Source: Buxus sempervirens (taxonomy: Eukaryota; Streptophyta; Magnoliopsida; Buxales; Buxaceae). From it: a stretch of DNA of 64,000 nt. The stretch spans positions 8,556,001 through 8,620,000 of the forward strand of contig OX387184.1 of the NCBI GenBank assembly GCA_947561395.2, given 5' to 3'. Position 1 is the stretch's first letter, and the number at the start of each line of letters is the position of its first letter. The notes beneath the pieces are model-generated. The model saw only the letters and a list, made by a program, of their open reading frames with translations. It made no database searches and was not told where the DNA came from. The position numbers were made by a program, and so were the translations under genes. This document shows positions 48,234-59,704 of the stretch, in pieces.

Positions 48234-50219
48234 ATGGCCGTTGAGTATTCTCTGCAAGCTTTCGTTGGTCTTACCCCATCTGAGAAGCAAGAAAAAGCCC
48301 TTACAATCATTGAAGACCTGACGAAAAATGCCGGCTCCGTTCAAGAGAAAGTGCTAACCGAGATCTTGAGCCAAAATTCCGGAACCGAATACCTCCGGAG
48401 ATTTCAACTTGGTGGATTCACTGATCGTGACACCTTCAAATCGAAGGTCCCGGTGATCACCTACGACGATATCGAGCCCTATATTCGACGAATTGCTAGC
48501 GGTGATCGCTCGGCCATCTTATCTGGTCAACCCATCTCCGAATTCCGCACCAGGTAATTGAGTATTTCGAGTCTGTACATAATCCATCGAAAATCCATAA
48601 ACTCCGTGATTGCGCTTGCTCATTTTGAGATTTCGCTTTCCAGTTCCGGCACGTCTGGCGGTGAAAGAAAACTCATTCCCTCAATTGAAGAAGAATCGGA
48701 TCGCCGTGAGCTATTCTTAATCCTTGTGATGTCAGTAATGAACCTGTGAGTATTGGTCAAGTTTTATTTTTTTAAATATAAAGCATCAAAACAGCATTTC
48801 TTTAGCAAAGGAGTCAACAGTTGTTTCTTCCTCTGCTCCAGTTACGTGCCGGGCCTAGACAAAGGGAAGGGGCTCTATTTCTATTTTGTGAAGTCGGAAA
48901 CGAAGACGCCCGGTGGTCTTCCAGCACGAACTGCTCTCACGAGCTACTACAAAAGTGATCATTTCAAGGCAAGGCAAGAGGACCCTTACCGCGTCTATAC
49001 CAGCCCCATAGAGGCCATTCTCTGTGCCGACACCTTCCAAAGCATGTACACCCAGATGCTCTGTGCCCTCTACCAACGCCATGAAGTATTACGAGCCGGT
49101 TCCGTGTTTGTTACGGGCATTATCCGAGCCATCCAATTCCTTCAACTCAACTGGCGTCAACTCACCAACGCAATCTCTACAGGGACCATAAACCCCAAGA
49201 TCACCGACCCATCTCTCCGAGAATGCATGTCGACGATCGTCAAACCAAACCCTGAGCTTGCTGAGTTCATCACCAAAGAGTGCTCAGCAGAGGACTGGGA
49301 AGGAATTATCACTAGAATTTGGCCCAACACTAAATTCCTCGACCTGATCGTTACAGGAACCATGGCCCAGTACATACCCAGGCTGGATTACTACAGTGGT
49401 GGGCTACCGATAGCGAGCACCATATATGGATCTTCCGAGTGCTACTTTGGCCTCAACCTTAACCCCTTGCGCAAGACCTCGGATATCTCGTACACCATCC
49501 TGCCTAACCTGGCCTACTTTGAGTTTCTTCCAGAGGAACCGTCATCCTCCTGCAGCCTGTCTCGAGACTCGCCTCCCCGTCTTGTTGACCTGGTTGACGT
49601 TGAAATCGGAAAGGAATACGAGGTCATCGTCACGACTTACTCGGGCCTCTGCCGTTACCGAGTGAGCGACATACTCCGTGTCACTGGGTTCCACAACTCA
49701 GCTCCCCAGTTTCAGTTTGTAAGAAGAGGAAACGTTTTACTAAGCATTGATGCGGACAAGACTAACGAGGCCGATTTGCAGAACGCGGTCGAAAAGGCGT
49801 CACAGCTCCTCCGTGAGTTCAACACCAGTGTTGTCGAGTACACTAGCTATGCGGATACCAAACGTATCCCGGGGCACTACGTGCTTTACTGGGAATTACT
49901 AGTGAAGGACCCGAACCACACAGCGAGTCACGAGGTGCTGAGTCAGTGTTGCCTTGCTATGGAGGAGTCCCTGAACTCGGTCTACAGAGAAGGTCGGGTG
50001 GCGGACAACTCGATTGGTCCGCTAGAGATAAGGGTGGTCAAGAGTGGTACCTTCCAGGTGCTCATGGAGTACGCTGTCTTGAATGGTGCGTCACTTGACC
50101 AATATAAGACACCTAGATGTGTCAAATTGGGACCGATCACGGAGCTTCTCGACGCGAGGGTCCACTCAGCACATTTTAGTCCAGGCTTGCCACACTGGAC
50201 CCCAGAACGACGACGGTGA
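48234..50219 (+). CDS. GH3: GH3-family amido synthetase, copy B (diverged)
   Basis: Exons 48234-48553, 48644-48745 and 48842-50219 join in frame (1800 nt, 599 aa) with the same intron positions as copy A. The start [19 protein letters not shown] lacks the PPACEKHAK segment. ATP-site motifs are changed: [19 protein letters not shown] (336) and YRVSD (413-417), where Gly of the usual YRVGD is Ser; the Asp is kept. EFRT replaces EFLT before motif I, and exon 2 reads [12 protein letters not shown] instead of [10 protein letters not shown]. No stop or frameshift is present. Substrate specificity or activity may differ from copy A (inference). Confidence 0.92.
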
Positions 50220-51038
50220 AAGTCTAAGTTTAGGATTATAAAATTGGAGTAATGCCTCAGATAGGCAATAAACCATCAAAACCAGCTTCTTTTTGGGAAG
50301 ACAGAGAAATCTTCCAGATCTGTTCTGATGTGATTCTTAGCTTTTGATATGACCTTTATACAAATAATGCATTTTGGCTTAGCCAATGACGCATGAACAT
50401 TAGGATTTCCTTTTAAAGTTTTTACAGATCTTGCCAAGCCACTTTTCGCCAATGACGCATTAAAATTAGGTTTTCTTTTTTAAGTTTTTACTGATCTTAA
50501 TGACCCGTTCGGTTGAAGGGGTAAACCCGAAACCCACTCGTGGGTCGGTTTCAGGTTTACAAAAATCCCGCCCTCGGCCATCACTACGTGGAACAAATGC
50601 CCAATTTACTTACCATTTCAGTTACTAGAGCGAAAAATATCGTGTGGAGAGAAAATCATGTAGCCTAGTACAACGAGACAGTGGTTCGTATAAACATGGT
50701 ATACTAAAATTTTGTTGGAGTGACCTATTTTTAACTAATATTATTTGCCATTATAGTCTATCACTAAACTAATCATTATATGGCATACTTTGATAAATTC
50801 TATTACAAAAGCCAATTAAAGCATACATGCCAAATATCATATTTTAATTGATTGCATGCGGAATACAGGATAGAGGATTCTGTTGGAAGGTGGACACAGC
50901 TTCTATTTACAATTTTATTTGCAGCTTTGAAATAGTGTTATTCAATGTTGGTCACTCATAGAAGGAAAAAAAACACATAGATTGAAAAGAGGACGTGACA
51001 GGCAAACACCAACTCGGATGAATCATATTATTGTAAAC
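50220..51038. other. 3' flank of GH3 copy B and start of the next unit
   Basis: 3' UTR, then from about 50630 sequence paralogous to 47020 onward. An internal direct repeat, GCCAATGACGCATKAA, is at 50382 and 50449. No gene is seen. Confidence 0.55.
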
Positions 51039-51991
51039 CTTTTTTTTTTTTTGGTAGGAAGTCAGGTTAAACAATTTCATTAATGAAAATTACATTGAGA
51101 TAGCATACAGCCCGGCAGAAACAAAACATAGAAGAAACTTATCACAGAAAGATACTAAAAGATGTGAATGCTAAATCCCTATGCAACTCTGCAATAGCTT
51201 TCCAAACATCAAGACGTAGGCAAATGGACAAAGCCACACAACCCAACGTAAAACCGTTGGAATAGCCTAACAAGAGGTCCGCTGCAATGCAGATTGATAA
51301 ACCCATAAATGGGAGAACCACCGTATGTGTGTAACACATATCGGCAAAAGGGGTTGTAATGGGAGATTTGGCACAACCCCAAACGAAAAGCTTCTGCAGA
51401 CTTAATCGGAACGCGGCACCACTAACATTGCACAATAAGATTAACAAGAAAGGTCGCCCACCATATGCGAAAGAGCAAACACCACTATCCTTAGGGGCCA
51501 AACTGTCGACCACCCGAGATGATCCTTTGTGAAACTTGGAGGGCAACAAGACTACCAACACAGCTATGACTGTAAACTTGTAATAAGTTGGAGACTGGAA
51601 CCTGGCCACAATAAAAAACGGGTGGAGAAGATGAGGGAAAATGTCCCTTTGGTCATCAATCTTTGTGGGGAAAATAGAGTTGGGGCAGTAGATCTTAAGT
51701 TGGGCGGAGATGGTCGAGTAGTAGTCCATGGACCTTTATCTCTGACACATGTTGGCACCATTGAGACCCCTATTCAAACCCTGCAAATCCTCCAGAAAAA
51801 AAAAGACAAAATCGCCACCAAGCCTTGCCGTCCTCGTCGTCCTTGTCATCGTCTTCACCTTCTTCCGGAGTCTGCATAACCATCCAAGCTAGCAAGCCCA
51901 AACAGGCCGGAGCTGGTTGCCCTCAAAGATGCTCCAATAATGAAACCCACGTGCCGGCCGATGTAATCCCCAAAAAAGAAAGGGCCTTCAT
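51039..51991 (-). mobile_element. Poly(A)-tailed retro-insertion with 14-bp target duplication
   Basis: This block of about 953 bp interrupts the 5' flank of GH3 copy C and is absent from the paralogous site near 47338. On the minus strand it ends GACTTCCTACC plus a long A run (poly-T at 51040-51052). It is flanked by ATATTATTGTAAAC (51025-51038) and ATATTATTGAAAAC (51992-52005), a 14-bp duplication with one mismatch. These are hallmarks of LINE-mediated insertion. Parent transcript unknown. Confidence 0.85.
51142..51729 (-). CDS. Unrecognised 195-codon ORF inside the retro-insertion
   Basis: It is open from ATG 51729 to a stop at 51142, about 90 bases before the poly(A). The protein is hydrophobic in several stretches, for example FTVIAVLVVLLP, FLLILLCNV, THTVVLPFMGLSICIAADLL and FTLGCVALSICL, suggesting several membrane segments. 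I do not recognise the family. It may be the C-terminal part of the source mRNA's product, or chance coding potential. Upstream on the same strand, an acidic frame (TPEEGEDDDKDDEDGKAWW) is not in continuous frame with it. Confidence 0.35.
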   Translation of the reverse strand: MDYYSTISAQLKIYCPNSIFPTKIDDQRDIFPHLLHPFFIVARFQSPTYYKFTVIAVLVVLLPSKFHKGSSRVVDSLAPKDSGVCSFAYGGRPFLLILLCNVSGAAFRLSLQKLFVWGCAKSPITTPFADMCYTHTVVLPFMGLSICIAADLLLGYSNGFTLGCVALSICLRLDVWKAIAELHRDLAFTSFSIFL

Positions 51992-52124
51992 ATATTATTG
52001 AAAACACTCTATCCCGTTTCTTCAACCACCATTTAAGACATATTATATGGCAAAATTTTTTTTTTATATTTCCGACTATAATATGAAAGGCCAATCAAAA
52101 TAGCATTTTTTTATTAGCAATTGC

Positions 52125-52127
<3 letters not shown>

Positions 52128-52175
<48 letters not shown>
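52128..52175. repeat. (AT)24 microsatellite
   Basis: 48 bases of perfect AT dinucleotide in the 5' flank of GH3 copy C. It is absent from the paralogous place upstream of copy B. Confidence 0.97.
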
Positions 52176-52179
<4 letters not shown>

Positions 52180-53035
52180 AATTTTTTTTTAGAAACCATC
52201 AAAGTGGGAGAGGAAAATTGAGGCAAAGGCAGTGGATCGGAATCTTGCACGAATCAACTCCAGAAAGTAAAATTAATACTGAAAATTATCAACATGGTGC
52301 TATCAACGAGGTTGTCGTGAATGAACCACTGAAATAAAAATTTCGATAGTTGGTAGGGTGAGATCTAGATGCGGTACAAGTAATCTTTCATTTTATTTTT
52401 TAAAAATTTTTGATAAAAAATTTGGAGGAGATTTCAATCCGATACAGCCGCGGACACTTCTCCGCTATATATCCTTTCTTGGTTCTCCTCCATTTGTGAT
52501 TTGTGAAGCATGCAAAATTAAGTGTTCATAGAAGACACGACGAAATTAAAAATGCATAGCACAATTAAACACAAGTTTTAAATCAAAATGAATCAAAACA
52601 TTATTATAATTTTCCTTTCAGTACCGTAGTTTTTTCCTCTGTTTTAAGCTTGTTACATCTACACATCAGTTCTTTTCGCCATTGCAGCTTATTGTGAAAT
52701 TGGACTCAAATCGTTGGCACATAAGCTCTTGCTTCTTCTGTTTATGCGCTATTGGTCGATCTAAACATGACAATTCAAAGTTATAAACTACGGTCTAAGG
52801 TGAATATGAAAACCACTTCTGACTCATTCTTTTGGGCAATACAAGAAACCATCCACAGTGAATAATTTAGTGCTTGATTGCTTGATTTAACCATAAAAAT
52901 TAAAAAATTCAATAATTGGTGTGGCATGATCCAGTCAACGGCAAGCCTCTCAGATTAATAGCCGCATACCATTCACTCTTCCGCTTTCTCCGTCTATCTT
53001 AGTTTATCAACCCGTTCTCTCTACAGCCTACAGGC

Positions 53036-55005
53036 ATGGCGGTTGAGTCTTCTCTGCAAACTTTTGTTGGTCTTACCCCATCTGAGAAGCATGAAAAAGC
53101 CCTTACAATCATTGAAGACCTGACGAAAAATGCCGGCTCCGTTAAAGAGAAAGTGCTAACCGAGATCTTGAGCCAAAATTCCGGAACCGAGTACCTCCGG
53201 AGATTTCAACTTGGTGGATTCACTGATCGCGACACCTTCAAATCGAAGGTCCCGGTGATCACCTACGGCGATATCCAGCCCTATATTCGACGAATTGCTA
53301 GCGGTGATCGGTCGGCCATCTTATCTGGTCACCCCATCTTCGAATTCCTCACCAGGTAATTGAGTATCTCTAGTCTGTAAATAATCCATCGACAATCCAT
53401 AAACTCCGTGATTGCGCTTGCTCATTTTGAGATTTCGCTTTCCAGTTCCGGCACGTCTGGCGGTGAAAGAAAACTCATTCCCTCAATTAGAGAAGAATCG
53501 GATCGCCGTGAGCTATTCCACATCCTTGTGATGTCAGCAATGAACCTGTAAGTATTGGTCAAGTTTTGTTTTTTTCAATATGAAGAATCAAAACGGCATT
53601 TCTTTTGCAAAGGAGTCACAGTTGTTTCTTCTTTTGCACAAGTTACGTGCCGGGCCTGGACAAAGGGAAGGGGCTCTATTTCTATTTTGTGAAGTCGGAC
53701 ACGAGGACGCCCGGTGGCCTGCCAGCACGAACTGCTCTCACGAGCTACTACAAAAGTGATCATTTCAAGGCGAGGCAACAGGACCCTTACCGCGTCTATA
53801 CCAGCCCCATCGAGGCCATTCTCTGTCCCGATGCCTTCCAAAGCATGTACACCCAGATGCTATGTGCCCTCTACCAACGCCATGAAGTATTACGAGCCGG
53901 TTCCGTGTTTGTTACGGGCCTTATCCGAGCCATCCAATTCCTTCAACTCAACTGGCGTCAACTCACCAACGACATCTCTACAGGGACCTTAAATCCCAAG
54001 ATCACCGACTCATCTCTCCGAGAATGCATGTCGAGCATCGTCAAACCAAACCCTGTGCTTGCCGAGTTCATCACCAAAGAGTGCTCAGGGGAGGACTGGG
54101 AAGGAATTATCAGTAGAATTTGGCCCAACACTAAATACCTCGACCTGGTCGTTACGGAACCATGGCCCAGTACATACCCAGGCTGGATTACTACAGCGGC
54201 GGGCTTCCGATTGCAAGCACCATATATGGATGTTCCGAGTGCAACTGTGGCCTGAACCTTAACCCCTTTTGCAAGCCCTCGGATATCTCGTACACCCTCC
54301 TTCGGTCCTTCCTAACATGGCCTACTTTGAGTTTCTTCCCCAGGAACCATCATCCTCCTGCAACAGTCTTGTTGACCTGGTTGACGTTGAAATCGGGAAG
54401 GAATACGAGCTGGTTGTCACGACTTACCCGGGTCTATGCCGTTACCGAGTAGGTGACATACTCCGAGTCACTGGGTTCCACAACTCAGCTCCGCAGTTTA
54501 AGTTGTAGGAAGAGGAAATGTTTTGCTAAGCATTGACGCGGACAAGACTAATGAAGCCGATTTGCAGAACGGGGTCGACAACGCGTCACAGCTTCTCCGT
54601 GAGTTCAACACCAGTGTGTTCGAGTACACTAGCTATGCGGAAACCAAAACGATGCCGGGACACTACGTGATGTACTGGGAATTACTAATTAAGGACCCAA
54701 ACCATGCACCGCGTGACGAGGTGCTGAATCAATGTTGTCTTGCTATGGAAGAGTCACTGAACTCGGTGTACAGAGAAGGTCGAGTGGCCGACAACTCAAT
54801 TGGGCCGCTCGAGATAAGGGTGGTCGAGAGTGGCACCTTCCAGGTGCTCATGGAATATGCTATCTTGAATGGTGCGTCAATTGAACAATATAAAGCACCC
54901 AGATGTGTCAAATTGGGAGCCATCACAGAGCTTCTCGATGCGAGGGTCCTCTCAGCACATTTTAGTCCAGCTTTGCCACATTGGACCCCAGAACGACGAC
55001 GGTGA
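53036..55005 (+). pseudogene. GH3: GH3 pseudogene, copy C
   Basis: Tandem duplicate of copy B. The ATG, exon 1 (53036-53355), exon 2 (53446-53547) and splice sites are intact, and exon 3 starts at 53643. Relative to copy B, exon 3 has a 1-nt loss near 54151 (GTTACGGAACC against GTTACAGGAACC), an 8-nt gain near 54300, an in-frame 21-nt loss near 54365, and a 1-nt loss near 54505 creating TTGTAG. The frames run 1, 0, 2, 1, so the net shift is zero, but the central part, including the YASSE and YRVGD motifs, cannot be read in one frame. The last 160 codons are open and end WTPERRR. It carries YGCSE and YRVGD in separate frames. Decay looks recent. Confidence 0.93.
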
Positions 55006-55184
55006 CAGTCTAGAATTCCTAAAATTGGCAATAATGCCTCGGATAGGCATCCAACCATCAAAACCACCTGCTTTTTGGGAAGATCGAATCATCTTCTCTT
55101 TCTGCTGTGATGTAATTCTTAGCTTTTGAGATTACCGTTACAAATAATGCATTCTGATTTTCCAAGCCGGATCATTTCGATCAG

Positions 55185-55705
55185 TCCGAGAATGCATGTA
55201 GAGTATCATCAAGCCAAACCCTGAGCTTGCCGAGTTCGTTACCCAAGAGGACGTGATCAGGACAGGATTGGGAAGGAATTTATGACTAGGATTTGGCCCA
55301 AAACGAAAATACCTTGACGCGATCGTTACAGGAGCAAGCAGCATGTATACATCTTCCGAGTATTCTTTTGAAGCGCTCAACCTTAACCCCATGTGTAAGC
55401 CCTCGGAGGTTTCATACACCATTATCCCAGACATGGCCTATTTTGAGTTTCTTCCACACGAACGCTCGTCCTACTCCAACCCATTTCGAGAATCGCCTCC
55501 CCGCCTTGTTGATCTGGTTGACGTAGAAAGCAGTAAAATACGAGCATGTCATCACGACTTACTCCGGTCTCTGACGTTTCAGAGCTGGAGACATACTCCG
55601 AGTCACCGGTTTTCACAACTCAGCCCCCTACTTCCACTTTCTAAGTATTGACACGCACAAGAGGGACGAGGTCAAATTGCAGGAGGCAGTGGGCAATGGT
55701 CAATG
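55185..55705 (+). pseudogene. GH3: GH3 gene fragment, copy D
   Basis: A degraded piece of exon 3 starts near RECM and continues through [48 protein letters not shown] and LVDLVDVE to the DKTDE region. It has several indels: about 50 bases are lost after GTTACAGGAGC, about 22 bases after CTACTTCCACTTT, and frameshifts near 55535 and 55575. No exons 1-2 and no C-terminus are present. Wording such as [11 protein letters not shown] and [15 protein letters not shown] is nearer to copy A than to copies B or C. Confidence 0.9.
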
Positions 55706-56927
55706 TTTAGATATGGCCTAAAAATTGGATTCTAGGAGTAAGGGCTCAGAATTCTCTTTTCTATTTTATTTATTTTCTTTGTATGAATGGGTTGGGTTGG
55801 GGGATAGGGGATCGGACTCACCTCACGCACGCACTTGTTGAGGGTTAGATTTGATCCCATGACCTGTGCAGCGCGATCAGTGACTTTCTCTTTTGTGATT
55901 TCATTTTGATTCTCACCTTTTAGGATTTTGATTGGGATAATTGAATTTTAATGATGCTTTTTAAAAATAATCTTACTTCAGTCACCAAAATACTTATTAA
56001 ATTAAAATTAATGATACTTTTATAAAATAATTATCAATCAGTGTTGTTTTACTGTTCTGAAAAAAAAGCCCTCTAAGCAAATTTATTTATAATTATGATT
56101 TAACGAGGAGCTTAAGAATGTTGCATTTTCTCTTCTAGCATATCAGCAATCAATACATAGATGGAAATCCTATCTGCATATGCCATAAAGTGTGGCCATA
56201 TCAATGAAATATGTTCGCCACAATTATGCATCTTAGTAAATAGCATGTATAAGACATTTAAAAAGAAAAAAGCTTGTACATCAATAACCATGGAAGTTCT
56301 AAACTTTAGGGCACCTTGGAGCAATTCGGATAGGACATGTGTCCTCTACCTTGACATTTTGTGCATGCAACTGATCCCCGCATTGTCACATTATTGGGTC
56401 CAACAATCGTGCAAATCACAGGAGTTTTGGCATCCACTGAGGAAACATTAGACCAGACATACTAGTGCTGATATTATAATAAAAAATAATCAAGCAGACT
56501 AACCAGCAACCCAGAAATTTCTAGTTGATGAAAATGGCCCATTTGTTTGAAATTTATAGAGACAAAAGCCAAAAAATTATTTGCAGAAAATTTCAATAAT
56601 TGAGTAAAGTGTAAATCAGAAAACAATGTGGGCTTTATTTTGAAAATGAAGAATGGTTTAGTTTTTATAGAAGAAAAGGCATGAGTGCTGTAGCAAATAT
56701 CTTCTTGAGGACATTCTCATAACTTGCCCTACTGATCAAGGAGAAAACGAAAACAAAATTGGCAGCTCCTCTGTTAACTTAATGGTTGTAACATGCTATA
56801 ATCTTCCTGACTTGAAAGCTCAAACAAATAAATAGTGACCAAAAACTGAGATATTTACAATAGAAAACCCTGATTATAAAGAGATGGCAATGAAGGGGAA
56901 AAATGGTGCATAAAATATATCTAGCAC

Positions 56928-57012
56928 CTGCAGTATCCCATAATCCCATGTTGACAATGTTTCCATCCACAGCCATTAGCACTAAAGTTGTCAAAATTGT
57001 TGGTATGTAGTC
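56928..57012 (-). pseudogene. Isolated ROP/RAC GTPase exon 2 with compensating deletions
   Basis: The 85-nt segment matches the second exon of plant ROP GTPases and has both splice sites: acceptor GTGCAG|GACTAC and donor TACTGCAG|GTGCT. It reads DYIPTI, then in another frame DNFSAN, then back to VDGNIVNMGLWDTAG. One T is missing before GACAAC and two bases are missing after GCTAATG, so it is 3 nt shorter than the usual 88 nt and frame is restored. No other ROP exon was found nearby. Confidence 0.8.
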
Positions 57013-58599
57013 CTGCACTTAAAACCCACATAAGATAAAGATGGAGAGAACTTAGCTTATTGCTCCAAAGAGTGGCATTAAGGCAAATCAGCATCCACAA
57101 AACACTAAAATACACATATATCCAACCTTTCTAAATGTCTCTTCTGAAATAAATGTACATCGTGAAAATTCCTTTTTTGAGTGGAAGTGCACTAAACATA
57201 TAAATATAAAATGGGAATCAAGGATCTCAGTAATTAGAAAGAAACTTCAAAGGCATAGGAAAAATAAATTAGAAAAGAGAAACACTAAACCCTTCATATA
57301 ATAGAATACTAGCAATCTGGCACGGGCATGTGGACAGAAATAGTTAAGAAAGGCAAAAAGTTATTTAAGCAAACCCCATAAGGAACTTTCTCGTTATCAA
57401 AAGGCAAGGTAACATACTCCTGAGGAAACTGCTCTGCAATCTCCCTTGCCAGTTTTCCGTGCAAAGTTTTACAATACATGTACAAAACCGTTTTTGCAGC
57501 GACGCTGTGCAGCAGCAAACCAAAAACCTCATCAACAAACCGATTCCACCACAACAACTACAGAAGCTAAAGCCCATGTCACCTTCAAATACACCAACAA
57601 TACTACTAGAACCACCAATCCAATTGGAAAAATAGTAGTTGAATAAGCAACCCAAAAGAAACAATGAGCCCCCATTATAAGCAGCTATAAAACTTATACA
57701 TTATACATAACAACCATGTTATATGCACGAACAGCATAGAGACCACTTTCAAAGATTTGTTAACATTGTTATTGAAAGCTTATGACCATAGAGACAATGA
57801 CGTTCGATAAATGAAGGTAAACCTCACTAATTCCTGTAGTTGCACAGTTGGCGACGTTATATTCCAATGCATCTACATCTTTGATAATGACAAACAACAC
57901 CTGCCATTTAGATTAAAAAAGTAATAATTTATCAATATTGTTTGTAATGAACATAGAGTGAACATTATCAATCAAAATTGTCAACTAAATCAACTTTAAA
58001 TGACTAATTCTGCGATTTTCAGTAATATTGTTTTTGGTTAAATATATAAAAGCAGTAAGGATTAATATATACTAACCCATGTTTGCAAAGTTTCTAATCA
58101 ATTTACTACTCATTCCTAGAGAAAATTTAAATCTAAATTGAAATGGCAAAAAGAACTAAAATAAAGTTTCAATATTGATAATGTGGAAACAAAATTGTCA
58201 TTTTCACAGCAAAGAGATGGTTAGGATAGTTTGAAAAAGAATTTTTCAACATTGATAATTTTAGAAATGATCAAAAACTGAAGACATGATTTTACACTTG
58301 GCATACTAAATTTCTCTCCAAATGCGAATGTCAGCCCATAACCATGAAATTGGACAAATGGCTTCCGTAGCATAGTCTGCATCCACTATTAAATTTTGTA
58401 GGTATAGGCTTTGGAGGAGCTTCTCCATAGATGGGCAGATTATAGAAGCAGCAATGGGTTTGCCAAAACATGTTATATACTCTACAGAGTCCTTGATACC
58501 ATGCCCGAATTTAGCAAGTGAATATATTCGTATGATTAAATAGATTTGGAGGCTCCGTCTGTAGCAAAGTAGATAAATGAAAAATAACCAAATAGGAGA

Positions 58600-58765
58600 A
58601 GCTTAGCACGTCTAATACTCTTTGGAAAAATAACCATTTATTTCAATTAGAAAAAGAAGATACATGTTCGTATTCCGAAGTTACAAATATAGTACTTTAG
58701 CACCTCTAATACTCTTTGGAAAAATAACCAAATAGGAGAAGCTTAGCCAGTGCTGTAGCACCTCT
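58600..58765. repeat. Partial direct duplication
   Basis: CTAATACTCTTTGGAAAAAT followed by AACCA occurs at 58611 and 58706. CCAAATAGGAGAAGCTTAGC occurs at 58588 and 58728. Confidence 0.8.
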
Positions 58766-59704
58766 AATACAGATTAATCTTGTCGGCGAGATAAAAAAGA
58801 GAGGGTCCGATCAAGCCAGAAAACAATCGCTGCACCAAAAGAGACCCTCCTTGTATGATTAAGCCTCTATGACAGTCGACTTTAACACAGGAAAACAAAA
58901 AATCTAAGCTTTCTTCTTCTCTCTGATCAGTCCATAGAGGACTTGATCCTACAGCTTCTACGCAAAACAGAACCTCGTTCTATGATGAACTGATGAAGCC
59001 AGTATAATAGTCGAGTTTAACCCAGCAAAACAGAAAAATCTCTGGTTTCTTCTTCTTTGATCAGTTGAGAAATAACTTGATGCTTTATTCACCTTTCTAC
59101 AATTAGCTTAAAAAATAGTCGGTGGTCTTGCAAGGCAGTGCTTCTTCTTCCTCAAGCAAACCGTCGGCGCAGCAATTCTTGTTCTTGACGTTACGCATCG
59201 TGGTCTTCGAAAAAACACGTGGCGTAGCAACATTTGAAAGCTTCCTCTCTGCTTCTGTTTGTCCACCTGCTCCTGCTCTCTACTTGTGCTTGTCCAGGTC
59301 CTCCTGTTTCTATAGGTAAAAGCTTTGCTCAGAAAGCAATTTGTGTGTTTGGTCGGCAAATGAGAAAAACAGCAAAATACAACTCATTTAAAATTATGTT
59401 TAAAAAGTATAACTGTTTCTAACTTAGCAAGAATTAAATGACCGAATCTAAATTAGTTTCAAAAGCATCGGCTGCAAACGTTTTACCAACAAAAAATATA
59501 TATATATATATATATGGTAATGCGAAAAAATTTGGTAATGCGCAAAATTTCTACCCAAAAAAAAAAAAAAAAGGTAATGCGCAAATTCATTAAATAAAAT
59601 GTAAGTATGCGAAAAAAGATTGTTAATGCGAAAAATCATTAAATGCTGTAAAAAAAAAAAAAAAAAAAAGGCATTTGCTGCATTAAATCATTAAATGGCA
59701 CGCC

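Larger units (their letters stand above)
55706..59704. other. Intergenic, gene debris
   Basis: No intact gene. Contents: AT-rich dispersed-repeat words near 55960-56060, an isolated ROP GTPase exon (56928-57012), and near 57355-57560 a minus-strand frame of unrecognised protein-like sequence (REIAEQFPQEYVTLPFDNEK). There is also a possible short exon near 57816-57893 and partial direct duplications near 58600-58765 and 58870-59070. These could be remnants of a fragmented gene on the minus strand. Confidence 0.45.

Noticed and set aside
59108-59422. Overlapping frames of 60-83 codons on both strands
   Set aside because: No motif, opposite-strand overlap and no splice support.
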